Shown here one piece after another: positions 1-7,069 of a DNA stretch of 17,385 bases. Source of the stretch: Elusimicrobiota bacterium (lineage in GTDB: Bacteria > CAYTYR01 > UBA6262); assembly GCA_003153935.1 (NCBI GenBank), contig PMCA01000022.1, forward strand, positions 34,565-51,949. Reading direction: 5' to 3'. A model generated the notes under the pieces. That model saw only the letters and a program-made list of their open reading frames with translations, made no database searches and was not told where the DNA came from. Both the position numbers and the translations under genes were made by a program. Numbering within the stretch: the stretch's first letter is position 1; the number at the start of each line of letters is the position of its first letter.

Positions 1-1427
1 TTCCCGCTCTCTTTATCTTCAACAATAGCATGGCCCTTCTTATCCAAGAAGCCGTTCGCCAACGCCTGCAGGTTCTCTTCCTGGAACACCGCGTTGACAA
101 AAGAGACTATCTCCTTGCCGCTACGGAAATTCCTCTCCAGCTTTTCCGTTACCAGCCCGAATTTCTTAAGATTCTCCGGCACAGCCGTGAATAATCCCGC
201 TTCGCCGCCCCGGAACCGGTAAATCGCCTGCTTGGCATCGCCCACCAGGAACAGGCCGCCGCCGCCAGCCAAAGCTTCCTCCGCCAATGGCGACAGGTTG
301 GACCATTGCAGTAGGCTCGTATCCTGGAATTCGTCAATCAGGATATACCGGTACCTGGCAGCCAGGCGGTAATACAGCTCCGGTATGGAGAAGTCTTCTT
401 CATTGAATATTTTAACTGCCTGGCCGTTTAGTTCCGGCAGGAAAAGTATGCTTTCCTTCCGGCAGATGACCTGAAACGCTTTCCGTATCTGGTCATATAT
501 CTGCAGGTAGTGATCATATCCTCGTGAAGATTCCAGCATGGCGATATCCGCGAGTATGGCCCTGATCTGGGACCAGAGCTTATGCGTCGCTTCTACGCAA
601 GTCGCGCCCTTGTTCAGCGGCAGATCATCTTTATAGAAAAAAGTGGACATTCCGTCCAGTGAGAATGAGTCCTTGTTGTATTGAATGAAATTATCCAGGC
701 TCTTCAGGAAGGTCTTATGTGTGCCTTCAGGCAACTTTGTTTTCAGTCCCCCAACTAGTTCGATGAATTTTCTTTTCTTGGACAAAAGTTCCTTTGGCGG
801 GCCGGGCACGCGGAAATCCATCCCGTGCTTGGTGGTCTGGGTGAACATATCCTTGGCCAGTTCCAGTATATCCATTCTCGGCGACCAGGATTTATTGTCC
901 TCAGCGTACAAATATTGCTCCAGGAAGTCCTCGAATATGCCACGCAACTGGCTGTCCTGCCCCGCTCTCTCGATTATCAGGTCCAGCGCTGCTTCCAGGT
1001 AATATTCGAAATCCTTTTTAATGCGGAAATCCGCCGGCAATCCCAGCCGGTAAGCGCACCCGGACAACAGCAGGTTGACGAAGCTGTCTATGGTCTTCAC
1101 CTGGAAGGAGTTATAATTCAGGATGATGGTATCGAGAGCTTGCAGGCTTTTGTCTTTGGCTGGCGCGGGTTGCAGTTTCAGGTAGGCGAGCAGTTCTTTC
1201 TTGTCCAATGGCTTGGCGAACTCATCAAGAGCCGTTCTTTTCAACAGTTCCAGGATGCGTTCCTTCATCTCATAGGTGGCTTTGTTGGTGAATGTGATGG
1301 CCAGGAGGGATTTGAGGGTATTATCGGATGGATCCGCCAGCAGCAGGCCGAGATAGGCCCTGGACAGGGCATACGTCTTCCCCGAGCCAGCAGATGCTTC
1401 TACAATTTTTACGCCTGTAAATTTCAT
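1..1427 (-). CDS. UvrD/RecB/AddA-like superfamily 1 helicase, N-terminal part (3' end outside window)
   Basis: The open frame runs from an ATG at 1427 to the window edge, giving 475 visible residues. It shows superfamily 1A helicase motifs in order: Walker A ASAGSGKT (about residues 11-18), motif Ia ITFTNKAT, motif II LIDEFQDTS (about 363-371), motif III VGDAKQAIYRFRGGE (about 396-410) and motif IV LERNFRSG. There is no Q-motif ahead of Walker A and the protein starts almost at the P-loop, as in RecB and many AddA-type subunits rather than UvrD or PcrA. Those families unwind DNA ends for recombinational repair and usually carry a C-terminal nuclease domain. That domain would lie beyond the window, so helicase-only versus helicase-nuclease cannot be decided. 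An in-frame TAA two codons upstream fixes the ATG as the first possible start. No strong Shine-Dalgarno is seen. The Nudix gene lies 77 bp upstream and the helicase is the last visible gene of the minus-strand run. Confidence 0.9.
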   Translation of the reverse strand, partial: MKFTGVKIVEASAGSGKTYALSRAYLGLLLADPSDNTLKSLLAITFTNKATYEMKERILELLKRTALDEFAKPLDKKELLAYLKLQPAPAKDKSLQALDTIILNYNSFQVKTIDSFVNLLLSGCAYRLGLPADFRIKKDFEYYLEAALDLIIERAGQDSQLRGIFEDFLEQYLYAEDNKSWSPRMDILELAKDMFTQTTKHGMDFRVPGPPKELLSKKRKFIELVGGLKTKLPEGTHKTFLKSLDNFIQYNKDSFSLDGMSTFFYKDDLPLNKGATCVEATHKLWSQIRAILADIAMLESSRGYDHYLQIYDQIRKAFQVICRKESILFLPELNGQAVKIFNEEDFSIPELYYRLAARYRYILIDEFQDTSLLQWSNLSPLAEEALAGGGGLFLVGDAKQAIYRFRGGEAGLFTAVPENLKKFGLVTEKLERNFRSGKEIVSFVNAVFQEENLQALANGFLDKKGHAIVEDKESG

Positions 1428-1465
1428 AGTTTATATCTTCATCTTAACTGAATTTATTATCGTTT

Positions 1466-1496
1466 CCCCGGATTCGCGGATTCTCTCCCCGGATTC
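1466..1496. repeat. Short direct repeats between the Nudix and helicase genes
   Basis: CCCCGGATTC occurs at 1466-1475 and 1487-1496, with a further GGATTC at 1478-1483. They fill much of the 77-bp gap. Function unknown; too short to call a regulatory site. Confidence 0.5.
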
Positions 1497-1504
1497 TCCC
1501 ATTT

Positions 1505-2008
1505 TCATAGCCAACTGCACATCGCGAAGGCGCAGATGGTTTTGGCATCGGTCATCTGGCCGCTTTTAAACATCTTACCGACTGCTGCCTTGTTTACCGT
1601 CTGCACCGAAATAACTTCATCCTCTTCAGCATGATATTTCACCGGTTTAAGCTTTTCCGCTTTGAAGATGGCTATTTTCTCGGTAGAATATCCCGGTACA
1701 GGATAGATATGCCCCATCAATGTCATCTTCCCGGCTGAATACCCTGTCTCTTCTATCAGCTCCCGCTTGGCAGTCGTCAGGTCGCTCTCGCCCTTCTCGG
1801 CTGTACCGGCAGGCAATTCATAGAGGTATTTCTTTATTACCGGCCGGTATTGCCGCAGGAGAATGACTTTATCCCGGTTAAGGAATGGCACGATCAATGC
1901 CGCCCCCAAGTGCTTAATGACGTCCATCTGCACGATGTAGCCATTAGGCAGCGGTATTTTCTTATGTTCCAGGGTTATCACCCTGCCAGGTACAATTGTT
2001 TTTTTCAT
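1505..2008 (-). CDS. Nudix hydrolase, ADP-ribose/ADP-sugar pyrophosphatase type
   Basis: A protein of 167 residues with a complete Nudix box. The G-x5-E-x7-REUxEExGU pattern is met by GTAEKGE (about residues 68-74) followed by seven residues and RELIEETGY. Upstream lie the typical ADP-sugar pyrophosphatase strand with LLRQYRP and the YELPAG segment that leads into the box. This family hydrolyses ADP-ribose and related nucleotide sugars to AMP and a sugar phosphate in the cytoplasm; the exact substrate here is inferred from overall resemblance. The ATG overlaps the rsgA stop in an ATGA (2005-2008), which suggests translational coupling. The length is a little below that of NudF-type enzymes (about 180-210). 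The C-terminus (AFAMCSWL) matches nothing I recognise. Confidence 0.92.
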   Translation of the reverse strand: MKKTIVPGRVITLEHKKIPLPNGYIVQMDVIKHLGAALIVPFLNRDKVILLRQYRPVIKKYLYELPAGTAEKGESDLTTAKRELIEETGYSAGKMTLMGHIYPVPGYSTEKIAIFKAEKLKPVKYHAEEDEVISVQTVNKAAVGKMFKSGQMTDAKTICAFAMCSWL

Positions 2009-3072
2009 TTATGCTTTTTGATCTCCTTTAAGGTCTTTTTCACAAACTTGCCGAAGGCTTTATCATTCTTTCTTTTTTCCACGTAGGACATCTCGTTATA
2101 GCGCGCTTCCTTTTGGAGTTTCTGATAGCTGTGTAGCCGCTCAGCCGGTACTTGGCCGCTGTTCACGGCTTCACTAATAGCGCAGCCTGGTTCATTAGTA
2201 TGAGTGCAGTCCGTGAATCGGCAATTTAATGACAGGGAAGATATATCATCAAAAGTCTCAGTCAGTCCCGTGGCAATGGAGATGTTACCGAACTCACGCA
2301 TACCGGGAGTGTCTATGAGCAATCCTCCGGAAGCGAGGATTATGAGATGCCTTCTGGTAGTAGTATGTCTCCCGTGAGAGTCACTGCCCCGCACCTCAGC
2401 GGTTTTATATTTATTGCCCCCCAGCAGCTTATTAAGCAGGGTGGTTTTCCCGACACCTGAAGAACCTATTAAGGCATAGGTCCTGCCTGGTTTGATATTC
2501 AGTATCACATTATCCAGACCGGTGCCGGTTTTACTGCTAAAAACTACTACCTGGAGGTCATCATATATATTTTGGACCTCAGCTATTTTGTTCTTGATCT
2601 CCGGCTCAGTCATGAGATCTGTTTTACTTAAAAGAACAATTGGCTCGATAGCGCATTCCTTCACTGCCACCAAATACCGCTCAAGTCTTCTCAGGTTGAA
2701 ATTAGCGTCCAGGGATTGTATAATAAAAGCATTGTCAATGTTGGCCGATAACAACTGGTAATCTACCGTTTTGCCCGCGGTCTTTCTTTTTAACAGTGAT
2801 CTTCTTTGCAGTATTTCATGAATTATCGCCAGTGTGTCATTATTATGATACTTTACGTATACCCAGTCCCCCACGGTAGGCAGATCCATCCTTGATCTTG
2901 TCTGGAACCTGAACTTACCCTCCACTTCCGCGTAGGTCTCTTTTTTCTCACCTATTACTATATAACCATCCCGGTCAACTGACACTACCCTGGCCAGCTG
3001 ATACTCTGCCCGCAAAGCATCATCGACTTTTCCCTCAAACCAATCATCAAAACCTAATTTTTTCAATTCCAT
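2005..3072 (-). CDS. rsgA: Ribosome small-subunit-dependent GTPase RsgA (YjeQ/EngC)
   Basis: A protein of 355 residues with the circularly permuted GTPase order diagnostic of RsgA: an N-terminal OB-fold region (about 25-105), then G4 (LLSKTDL), then G1 (GSSGVGKTTLLNKLLG), then G3 (DTPGMRE). The C-terminal zinc knuckle is visible as CRFTDCTHTNEPGC, with Cys/Cys/His/Cys spacing as in the family, followed by a basic helix. RsgA acts late in 30S subunit maturation and hydrolyses GTP when bound to the small subunit. Length matches the family (about 290-350). The ATG is preceded by AAGGA seven bases upstream. It lies 39 bp after the flavoprotein stop and overlaps the Nudix start by four bases. It sits in one gene run with other housekeeping enzymes and the sequence shows nothing abnormal. 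Confidence 0.97.
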   Translation of the reverse strand: MELKKLGFDDWFEGKVDDALRAEYQLARVVSVDRDGYIVIGEKKETYAEVEGKFRFQTRSRMDLPTVGDWVYVKYHNNDTLAIIHEILQRRSLLKRKTAGKTVDYQLLSANIDNAFIIQSLDANFNLRRLERYLVAVKECAIEPIVLLSKTDLMTEPEIKNKIAEVQNIYDDLQVVVFSSKTGTGLDNVILNIKPGRTYALIGSSGVGKTTLLNKLLGGNKYKTAEVRGSDSHGRHTTTRRHLIILASGGLLIDTPGMREFGNISIATGLTETFDDISSLSLNCRFTDCTHTNEPGCAISEAVNSGQVPAERLHSYQKLQKEARYNEMSYVEKRKNDKAFGKFVKKTLKEIKKHK

Positions 3073-3111
3073 TTATTTTCCTTAAAACCCCAAAAACCAT
3101 CTCGACTCATT

Positions 3112-3690
3112 TTATCCCGCCATCTTCTTGCCGAAAGCGATGGTCTTGGCCTTGATGCCGGGGATATCTTTGACTTCTCCCGACTCCCCGGCATTAGGCA
3201 CCAGGAGAGACGCGAACTTCATTCCGGCGTACTTCGCGGTAATTTTAAATGGATTCTCCAGGTCCTTGAGCCCTATATCCTCATACGCGCTACCGATCAG
3301 GACCAGGGTTTTGTTTTTGAGATTGGTAGTCATGGTGTCATTGTCATTATCCCACTTGAAAAGGGAGAACATCCGGTCCATGACCAGCTTGAGCTGGGCG
3401 CTGGCGCCATAAAAATACAGCGGAGTGGCCATTACTATAACATCCACATCATTCATCTTGGCCAGTACCGGCTGGGCGTCATCCTTGATTACGCATTCAT
3501 ATATATCCGACACTTGGCAGCGGCGGCAGGAGATACAGCCATTGACTTTATATTTAAGAAAATCCGTGCGGACGACTTCTGTTTTCGCCCCCTTGGCTTT
3601 GGCTCCCTGTATGAACCAATCAACTAAAATGGCGGTGTTCCCGTTCTTCTTAGGACTGCCGTTCAGTATTAGTATCTTTTTTGTCATCAT
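3112..3690 (-). CDS. NAD(P)H-dependent FMN oxidoreductase, iron-sulfur-flavoprotein-like (flavodoxin fold)
   Basis: A protein of 192 residues with a flavodoxin-like fold. The first strand and loop ILNGSPKKNGNT (about residues 7-18) is the FMN-phosphate-binding signature, and MATPLYFYGASAQLKLVMDR (about 88-107) is the second FMN contact region typical of NADPH-dependent FMN reductases. A cluster GCISCRRC followed by a further Cys (YECV) at about 52-66 resembles the cysteine region of iron-sulfur flavoproteins and multimeric reductases of this superfamily, so a 4Fe-4S cluster or redox thiols are possible but not shown. The physiological acceptor is unknown. The start overlaps the upstream kinase stop by four bases (ATGA), with GGAG just upstream. 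Either of two adjacent ATGs could be used. Confidence 0.88.
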   Translation of the reverse strand: MMTKKILILNGSPKKNGNTAILVDWFIQGAKAKGAKTEVVRTDFLKYKVNGCISCRRCQVSDIYECVIKDDAQPVLAKMNDVDVIVMATPLYFYGASAQLKLVMDRMFSLFKWDNDNDTMTTNLKNKTLVLIGSAYEDIGLKDLENPFKITAKYAGMKFASLLVPNAGESGEVKDIPGIKAKTIAFGKKMAG

Positions 3691-4670
3691 TCGCTCCTTT
3701 TTAATAATTCCTTCAAGTCATTTAGCGCGTAACCAAACATGGTCAGGGCCTTTTTCTTTAATCCAAAGTGAATGCTATCCTCAAGAGCAGCCTGTATCGC
3801 CCCGCATATTTTGTATAGCAGGACTCTTACATAAGCTGCCTCAGTTACCGCCGGCATAGTCTTCCCGTAAGCCTGCCAGAAAGACGTACCGGGGTCGGTC
3901 CCGTAAAGGATCCACTCGAAATACGGGTCACCCCAAAGACTCCTGTCCCAATCCAGGATGGCAGATATCTTGTAATGTCCCTGCTGTTTCCGTATCAATA
4001 TATTCCTTAGCCAGAGATCTCCGTGAATAAGCCTGGGGGTTTTCACTTTATCAAGGTGGGGCGCTATCTTCTTAGCTATATTTGATAACGAATATTCTTT
4101 AGGGAGGCGCAGATACGGATGATCTTCCAGGTCCTCTTCGAGTGAACGCACATATTTGATGATAAAATCGCTCCATTTTTTATACGGGGCAAATGGTGGC
4201 GGATAGCCGAACCAATGTCCCCTATTCTCCAATGAATGTATCAGCCGGGTATATTCCCCGAGCTCCCTGTATATGTGCTCCATTTCCTGCTTTTTCAGAT
4301 GCCTTTGATGATAGAAGGCAGTATGCCCTTCCTTGAACTCAGAGATGATATAATCACGGTCAATAATCTTCCTGGAGAAGTCGGAGAATAACAACTTGGG
4401 AACAGGGACTTCAGTTCCTTCTAAATACCGGTAAATATGCGCTTCCCTGCTGAGCAGTTGTTTCTCCACTCCCAATAACTTTTTATCTTTTGGGGGAGCG
4501 ATCCTTAAAACTACTATTCTTTTGTCAGCCAACTCAACTTTATAGGAAGTATTAAACAGGCCGCCACGAATGGACTTAGCGCTGATTACCTTAGTCCCAC
4601 TGCCTAATCCGTGCCTGATCAATAGTTCTATTGTTTTATGACTTATTGACGCTTTTAAAGATAACTGCAA
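3687..4670 (-). CDS. Aminoglycoside phosphotransferase (APH)/choline kinase-like family protein
   Basis: A protein of 327 residues with a protein-kinase-like APH fold. The catalytic loop is HGDLWLRNIL (about residues 216-225, HxDxxxxN), followed by the metal-binding ILDWDRSLWGDP. The N-lobe carries GLFNTSYKVEL, then VVLRIAPP with no obvious exact match to a nucleotide-binding glycine loop. Members phosphorylate small hydroxyl compounds such as sugars, choline, homoserine or aminoglycosides; the substrate here cannot be read from the sequence and resistance should not be assumed. The first start in frame is a TTG at 4670 that overlaps the ppnP end by 16 bases. No ATG is available near the N-terminus, so the start is probable and not certain. 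The stop overlaps the next gene's ATG. Confidence 0.85.
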   Translation of the reverse strand: MQLSLKASISHKTIELLIRHGLGSGTKVISAKSIRGGLFNTSYKVELADKRIVVLRIAPPKDKKLLGVEKQLLSREAHIYRYLEGTEVPVPKLLFSDFSRKIIDRDYIISEFKEGHTAFYHQRHLKKQEMEHIYRELGEYTRLIHSLENRGHWFGYPPPFAPYKKWSDFIIKYVRSLEEDLEDHPYLRLPKEYSLSNIAKKIAPHLDKVKTPRLIHGDLWLRNILIRKQQGHYKISAILDWDRSLWGDPYFEWILYGTDPGTSFWQAYGKTMPAVTEAAYVRVLLYKICGAIQAALEDSIHFGLKKKALTMFGYALNDLKELLKRSE

Positions 4671-4978
4671 AGGTATTCCATCCTGCCTTCTTTAGTTTCT
4701 ATATCAAAGGCGGAATTACCCGGGACTTCAAAGAAAGTCCCTTCTCCATACGTCTTCCATTCATTGGCTCCTGCCAAACGAACCTTACAGGTGCCGGATA
4801 TGATCTCCATTCTCTCCGGACCCGCTGTTTTGAAGTTATAGGACCCGGGATAGATCATGCCCACTGTCTTCACTGTGCCGTCTTCAAGCTCTATCTTATG
4901 GCTAACCACCTTACCCTCGAAATAAACATTCGCTTTAAGAACGACATTCACATTCTCCAGTTTCGCCGCTACTGTCAT
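4655..4978 (-). CDS. ppnP: Pyrimidine/purine nucleoside phosphorylase PpnP (DUF1255, YaiE-like)
   Basis: A protein of 107 residues, a small single-domain cupin. It resembles E. coli YaiE along its length: a YFEGKVVSH start, a GMIYPGSYNF turn, the PERMEIISG strand, W-K-x-Y-x-x-G, FFEVPGNSAFDI and a closing YLCSYL. PpnP enzymes catalyse phosphorolysis of a broad range of nucleosides to free base and (deoxy)ribose 1-phosphate, working in nucleoside salvage. It is about ten residues longer than the E. coli protein, the extra being at the N-terminus (TVAAKLENVNVVL). A strong AAGGAGAA precedes the ATG. It is followed by the APH-family kinase with overlapping reading frames, so the two are probably translated together. 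Confidence 0.93.
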   Translation of the reverse strand: MTVAAKLENVNVVLKANVYFEGKVVSHKIELEDGTVKTVGMIYPGSYNFKTAGPERMEIISGTCKVRLAGANEWKTYGEGTFFEVPGNSAFDIETKEGRMEYLCSYL

Positions 4979-4989
4979 AACTTCTCCTT

Positions 4990-5346
4990 TTATTTTACCG
5001 GTTTCTTGTTATAGCCTTTTTCCCCGTAGGACTGCAGTTTTTCTATCCACATTTCCTCAAGTATGACCAGGTCATCGGTATAATTATAGGCCGGGTCTTC
5101 TTTCGGTTTAAGATTATCGACGACTTCAAACTCGAAGGCTTCTTTGCCATATTCCTTATAATCATTCTGCAGTTCTTCGTTCCGGTGACTGCCCATGTCC
5201 AGTTGAAATTTCTCCCTGGTCATCCTGGCCCGCATATTAAGACTGCCAACGATGAATATCTTATTGTTAGCTTTGCAAACGATCTTAAATACGCCCATCG
5301 GTTGCACGGTTTCTTTGTATTGTTTCTTCATTGCTTTTTTATCCAC
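4990..5346 (-). CDS. GIY-YIG-like small protein with altered signature motif
   Basis: A protein of 118 residues resembling a family annotated as GIY-YIG nuclease proteins in Firmicutes and Bacteroidota (pattern: PMGVFKI, NKIFIVGSLNM, KFQLDMGSHRNEELQNDYKEYG, AFEFEVVD). In a canonical GIY-YIG domain the first strand has Gly-Ile-Tyr and the second Tyr-Ile-Gly. Here they read GVF and IVG, so both catalytic-type tyrosines are absent, although the following basic helix (RARMTREK) and a late Glu pair (LEEMWIEKL) remain. The start is a GTG at 5346 with GAGG six bases upstream; an internal ATG at 5331 is the alternative. It follows the PQ-loop gene with one intervening base. A DNA-related role is inferred only from the fold. 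Confidence 0.75.
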   Translation of the reverse strand: MDKKAMKKQYKETVQPMGVFKIVCKANNKIFIVGSLNMRARMTREKFQLDMGSHRNEELQNDYKEYGKEAFEFEVVDNLKPKEDPAYNYTDDLVILEEMWIEKLQSYGEKGYNKKPVK

Positions 5347-5347
5347 T

Positions 5348-5605
5348 TTAACCTCTTCTTCGATAGATGGTGACAGTAACGACTACGGCGGTGAAGAGAA
5401 TAAGGTTGGCGATAATGAAAGTTTTCCACACCGTGTCGGTGGTGGTTAATCCGTCTGGTGCCATCAGCAGGAAACATATCCAGACTCCCCAGGCCCAGGT
5501 CAGACTAATGTCCCCCGAGGACTTGCGGCGAATTACCCTGATTATCAGCGGCAGGTTAAACAAAGGCAAAGCCACGGAGGCGATCAGACTTATTACATGC
5601 ATCAT
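5348..5605 (-). CDS. Small three-helix PQ-loop / SemiSWEET-like membrane protein
   Basis: A protein of 85 residues with three hydrophobic segments (about residues 4-24, 34-50, 62-80) separated by short charged loops. The first segment continues into NLPLIIRVIRRKSSGDISL, which matches the PQ-loop consensus (Pro, then basic residues, K-S-x-x-I-S) except that the Gln after Pro is Leu. Its size and three-helix layout equal bacterial SemiSWEET half-transporters, which dimerise to move small sugars, but other short PQ-loop proteins have unknown cargo. It starts with two consecutive ATGs immediately after the queE stop, with GGGGGT upstream. This places it in the que operon, but a link to deazapurine transport would be speculation. 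Confidence 0.7.
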   Translation of the reverse strand: MMHVISLIASVALPLFNLPLIIRVIRRKSSGDISLTWAWGVWICFLLMAPDGLTTTDTVWKTFIIANLILFTAVVVTVTIYRRRG

Positions 5606-6301
5606 TTATCTGACCCCCAGTATCTTATGCATCTGCGGGATGACCTTAACGGTAGCCAGACGATCCATCGCCTGGTTCTGAAAAGCAAAAGTATTCCTGG
5701 GCAAAACTTTCTTAACATTTCTTATTGGCGACACCGGCTGGAGAACCAGAGGAATATACTTGGAAACGCCGGCAATAATATCAACAGCTTTCTTTATCTC
5801 TGATGCTTTGGTTTTGGAAGTCATGACGATTTTGACAAAGAATTCCCCCGGCCGAATGCGAGAGTCGTTCAATATTTCTAGAAACTCCCGGTGTTTAATC
5901 CAGCAGGCAGGATTACCCGTCGAAGGCAATTTAATGTCCATAGCCACATAATCTATCATCTTGAGGATTTTGCTCAATTCTCCAGGAAGTGTGCCATTAG
6001 TTTCGAGGTAAGTCTTCAGGCCCATTTTCTTAATCTGGGGTAATAATTCCTGCAGAAAATCAGCGTACAGTAACGGCTCCCCGCCTGTTACTGATACTGA
6101 ATGTATTCTACCGGTATTTAATTTCTTGATCTTTTCCAAAACCCGTAAACTCGTCACCTCGCCTACTCGCTTACCGTTCGTCGTATCGCAATAATCGCAT
6201 TTCAGGTTGCAGTCCGCAAAACGGACGAATATTTGCCGCTCACCGACAAATAACCCTTCGCCCTGGATACTGGAGAATATTTCGGTTATTGATGCGTTCA
6301 T
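5606..6301 (-). CDS. queE: 7-carboxy-7-deazaguanine synthase QueE (radical SAM)
   Basis: A protein of 231 residues. The N-terminus carries the QueE signature SSIQGEGLFVGERQIFVRF, then the radical-SAM cluster loop CNLKCDYCDT (Cys-x3-Cys-x2-Cys) at about residues 31-40, and the SAM-binding VSVTGGEPLLY. QueE converts 6-carboxy-5,6,7,8-tetrahydropterin to 7-carboxy-7-deazaguanine, the step after QueD and before QueC. Length is normal for the family. AGGGG lies five bases before the ATG. It follows queC by 92 bp, most of which is a heptad inverted repeat, and runs directly into the PQ-loop gene. The presence of QueD and QueC next door fixes the assignment. Confidence 0.96.
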   Translation of the reverse strand: MNASITEIFSSIQGEGLFVGERQIFVRFADCNLKCDYCDTTNGKRVGEVTSLRVLEKIKKLNTGRIHSVSVTGGEPLLYADFLQELLPQIKKMGLKTYLETNGTLPGELSKILKMIDYVAMDIKLPSTGNPACWIKHREFLEILNDSRIRPGEFFVKIVMTSKTKASEIKKAVDIIAGVSKYIPLVLQPVSPIRNVKKVLPRNTFAFQNQAMDRLATVKVIPQMHKILGVR

Positions 6302-6315
6302 AAAGCCCCTAAATT

Positions 6316-6408
6316 AGTTTTAAGTTGAAAGTGTTAAGTGTTAAGTTTATGTAATTATATTAATATATTTAACCATAACTTAAAACTTTACACTTATAAC
6401 TTAACACT
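6316..6408. repeat. Heptad inverted-repeat element, copy between queC and queE
   Basis: Arms 6316-6351 and 6373-6408 are each five AGTKTTA-like heptads (36 nt), in inverted orientation around a 21-nt A/T loop. The right arm overlaps the end of queC and provides its stop codon at 6394-6396. Arm length and unit order are the same as in the 9903-9990 copy. Confidence 0.85.
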
Positions 6409-7068
6409 TGCTTCATCTATTATTTCTGCTTCCTTGAAACCTTTGGCGCGCAGGATGCAGCTGTCACAGGTCCCGCATACTTTGGCGCCGCCGCGATAGC
6501 AGCTCCAGGTAAGCTTATAAGGCACTTTCAACCTGGTACCGAGTTTTATTATCTCTGCCTTGGTTTTGTTCACCAACGGTGTGAGTATCTTAATATTTTT
6601 TCCCTCCACCCCGGCTTTGGTGGCCAAATTGAATAGTTTCTGCGCTGCCCGGAAATATGCCGGACGGCAGTCAGGGTAACCGCTGTAATCCAGCGCGTTG
6701 GCACCAATGACTACCGCCACAGCCTTTATTGTTTCAGCATAGGATAAAGCAAAGCTCAGAAAGATGGTGTTTCTGGCAGGGACATATGTACTGGGAATGT
6801 TGGTAGATAGTAGTTGGGAGTTAGTAGCTTGACGAATAGATAATTTATTATCTAAGAGGGAACTGCCCTTCCAGGGCAATGATATCTTTATTATCTGGTA
6901 GGAGCATTTAGCGGATTGAGCGACTTTGATGGCCTGATATATCTCTTTTTTGTGCTTTTGTCCGTAATCGAAGAGCAGGCAATGGCAATCATAGCCCTGC
7001 TGTTTGGCCCAATAGAGACAGGTGGCCGAATCCAGGCCGCCGGATAATAAAATTACCGCTTTTTTCAT
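6394..7068 (-). CDS. queC: 7-cyano-7-deazaguanine synthase QueC
   Basis: A protein of 224 residues. The PP-loop SGGLDSATCLYWA (about residues 9-21) binds ATP, FDYGQKHKKE follows as in the family, and the C-terminal zinc site reads CYRGGAKVCGTCDSC. QueC uses ATP and ammonia to turn 7-carboxy-7-deazaguanine into preQ0 (7-cyano-7-deazaguanine). GAGGAT lies just upstream of the ATG, and only one base separates the start from the queD stop. Two oddities: the region just before IPSTYVPARN contains a heptad-repeat tract (about 6802-6830) coding for ATNSQLLST, and the last four residues (SVKL) plus the TAA stop are supplied by the right arm of a 36-nt repeat (6373-6408). The catalytic core is intact. 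Confidence 0.96.
   Translation of the reverse strand: MKKAVILLSGGLDSATCLYWAKQQGYDCHCLLFDYGQKHKKEIYQAIKVAQSAKCSYQIIKISLPWKGSSLLDNKLSIRQATNSQLLSTNIPSTYVPARNTIFLSFALSYAETIKAVAVVIGANALDYSGYPDCRPAYFRAAQKLFNLATKAGVEGKNIKILTPLVNKTKAEIIKLGTRLKVPYKLTWSCYRGGAKVCGTCDSCILRAKGFKEAEIIDEASVKL
6802..6830. repeat. Related heptad tract inside queC
   Basis: The plus strand reads GGTAGAT, AGTAGTT, GGGAGTT, AGTAGCT, a 7-nt periodic tract similar in unit length to the AGTKTTA arms but different in sequence. It encodes the ATNSQLLST stretch in front of the IPSTYVPARN motif. Confidence 0.6.
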
Positions 7069-7069
7069 C

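Noticed and set aside
825-1451. Plus-strand open frame of 208 codons
   Set aside because: It lies antisense to the helicase gene, whose motifs (Walker A, DEFQD, GDAKQAIYRF) are unmistakable; the plus-strand protein shows no family features.
3687-4670. Antibiotic-resistance kinase
   Set aside because: The APH fold is clear, but the family covers many small-molecule kinases and the gene sits in a housekeeping operon, so resistance is not supported.
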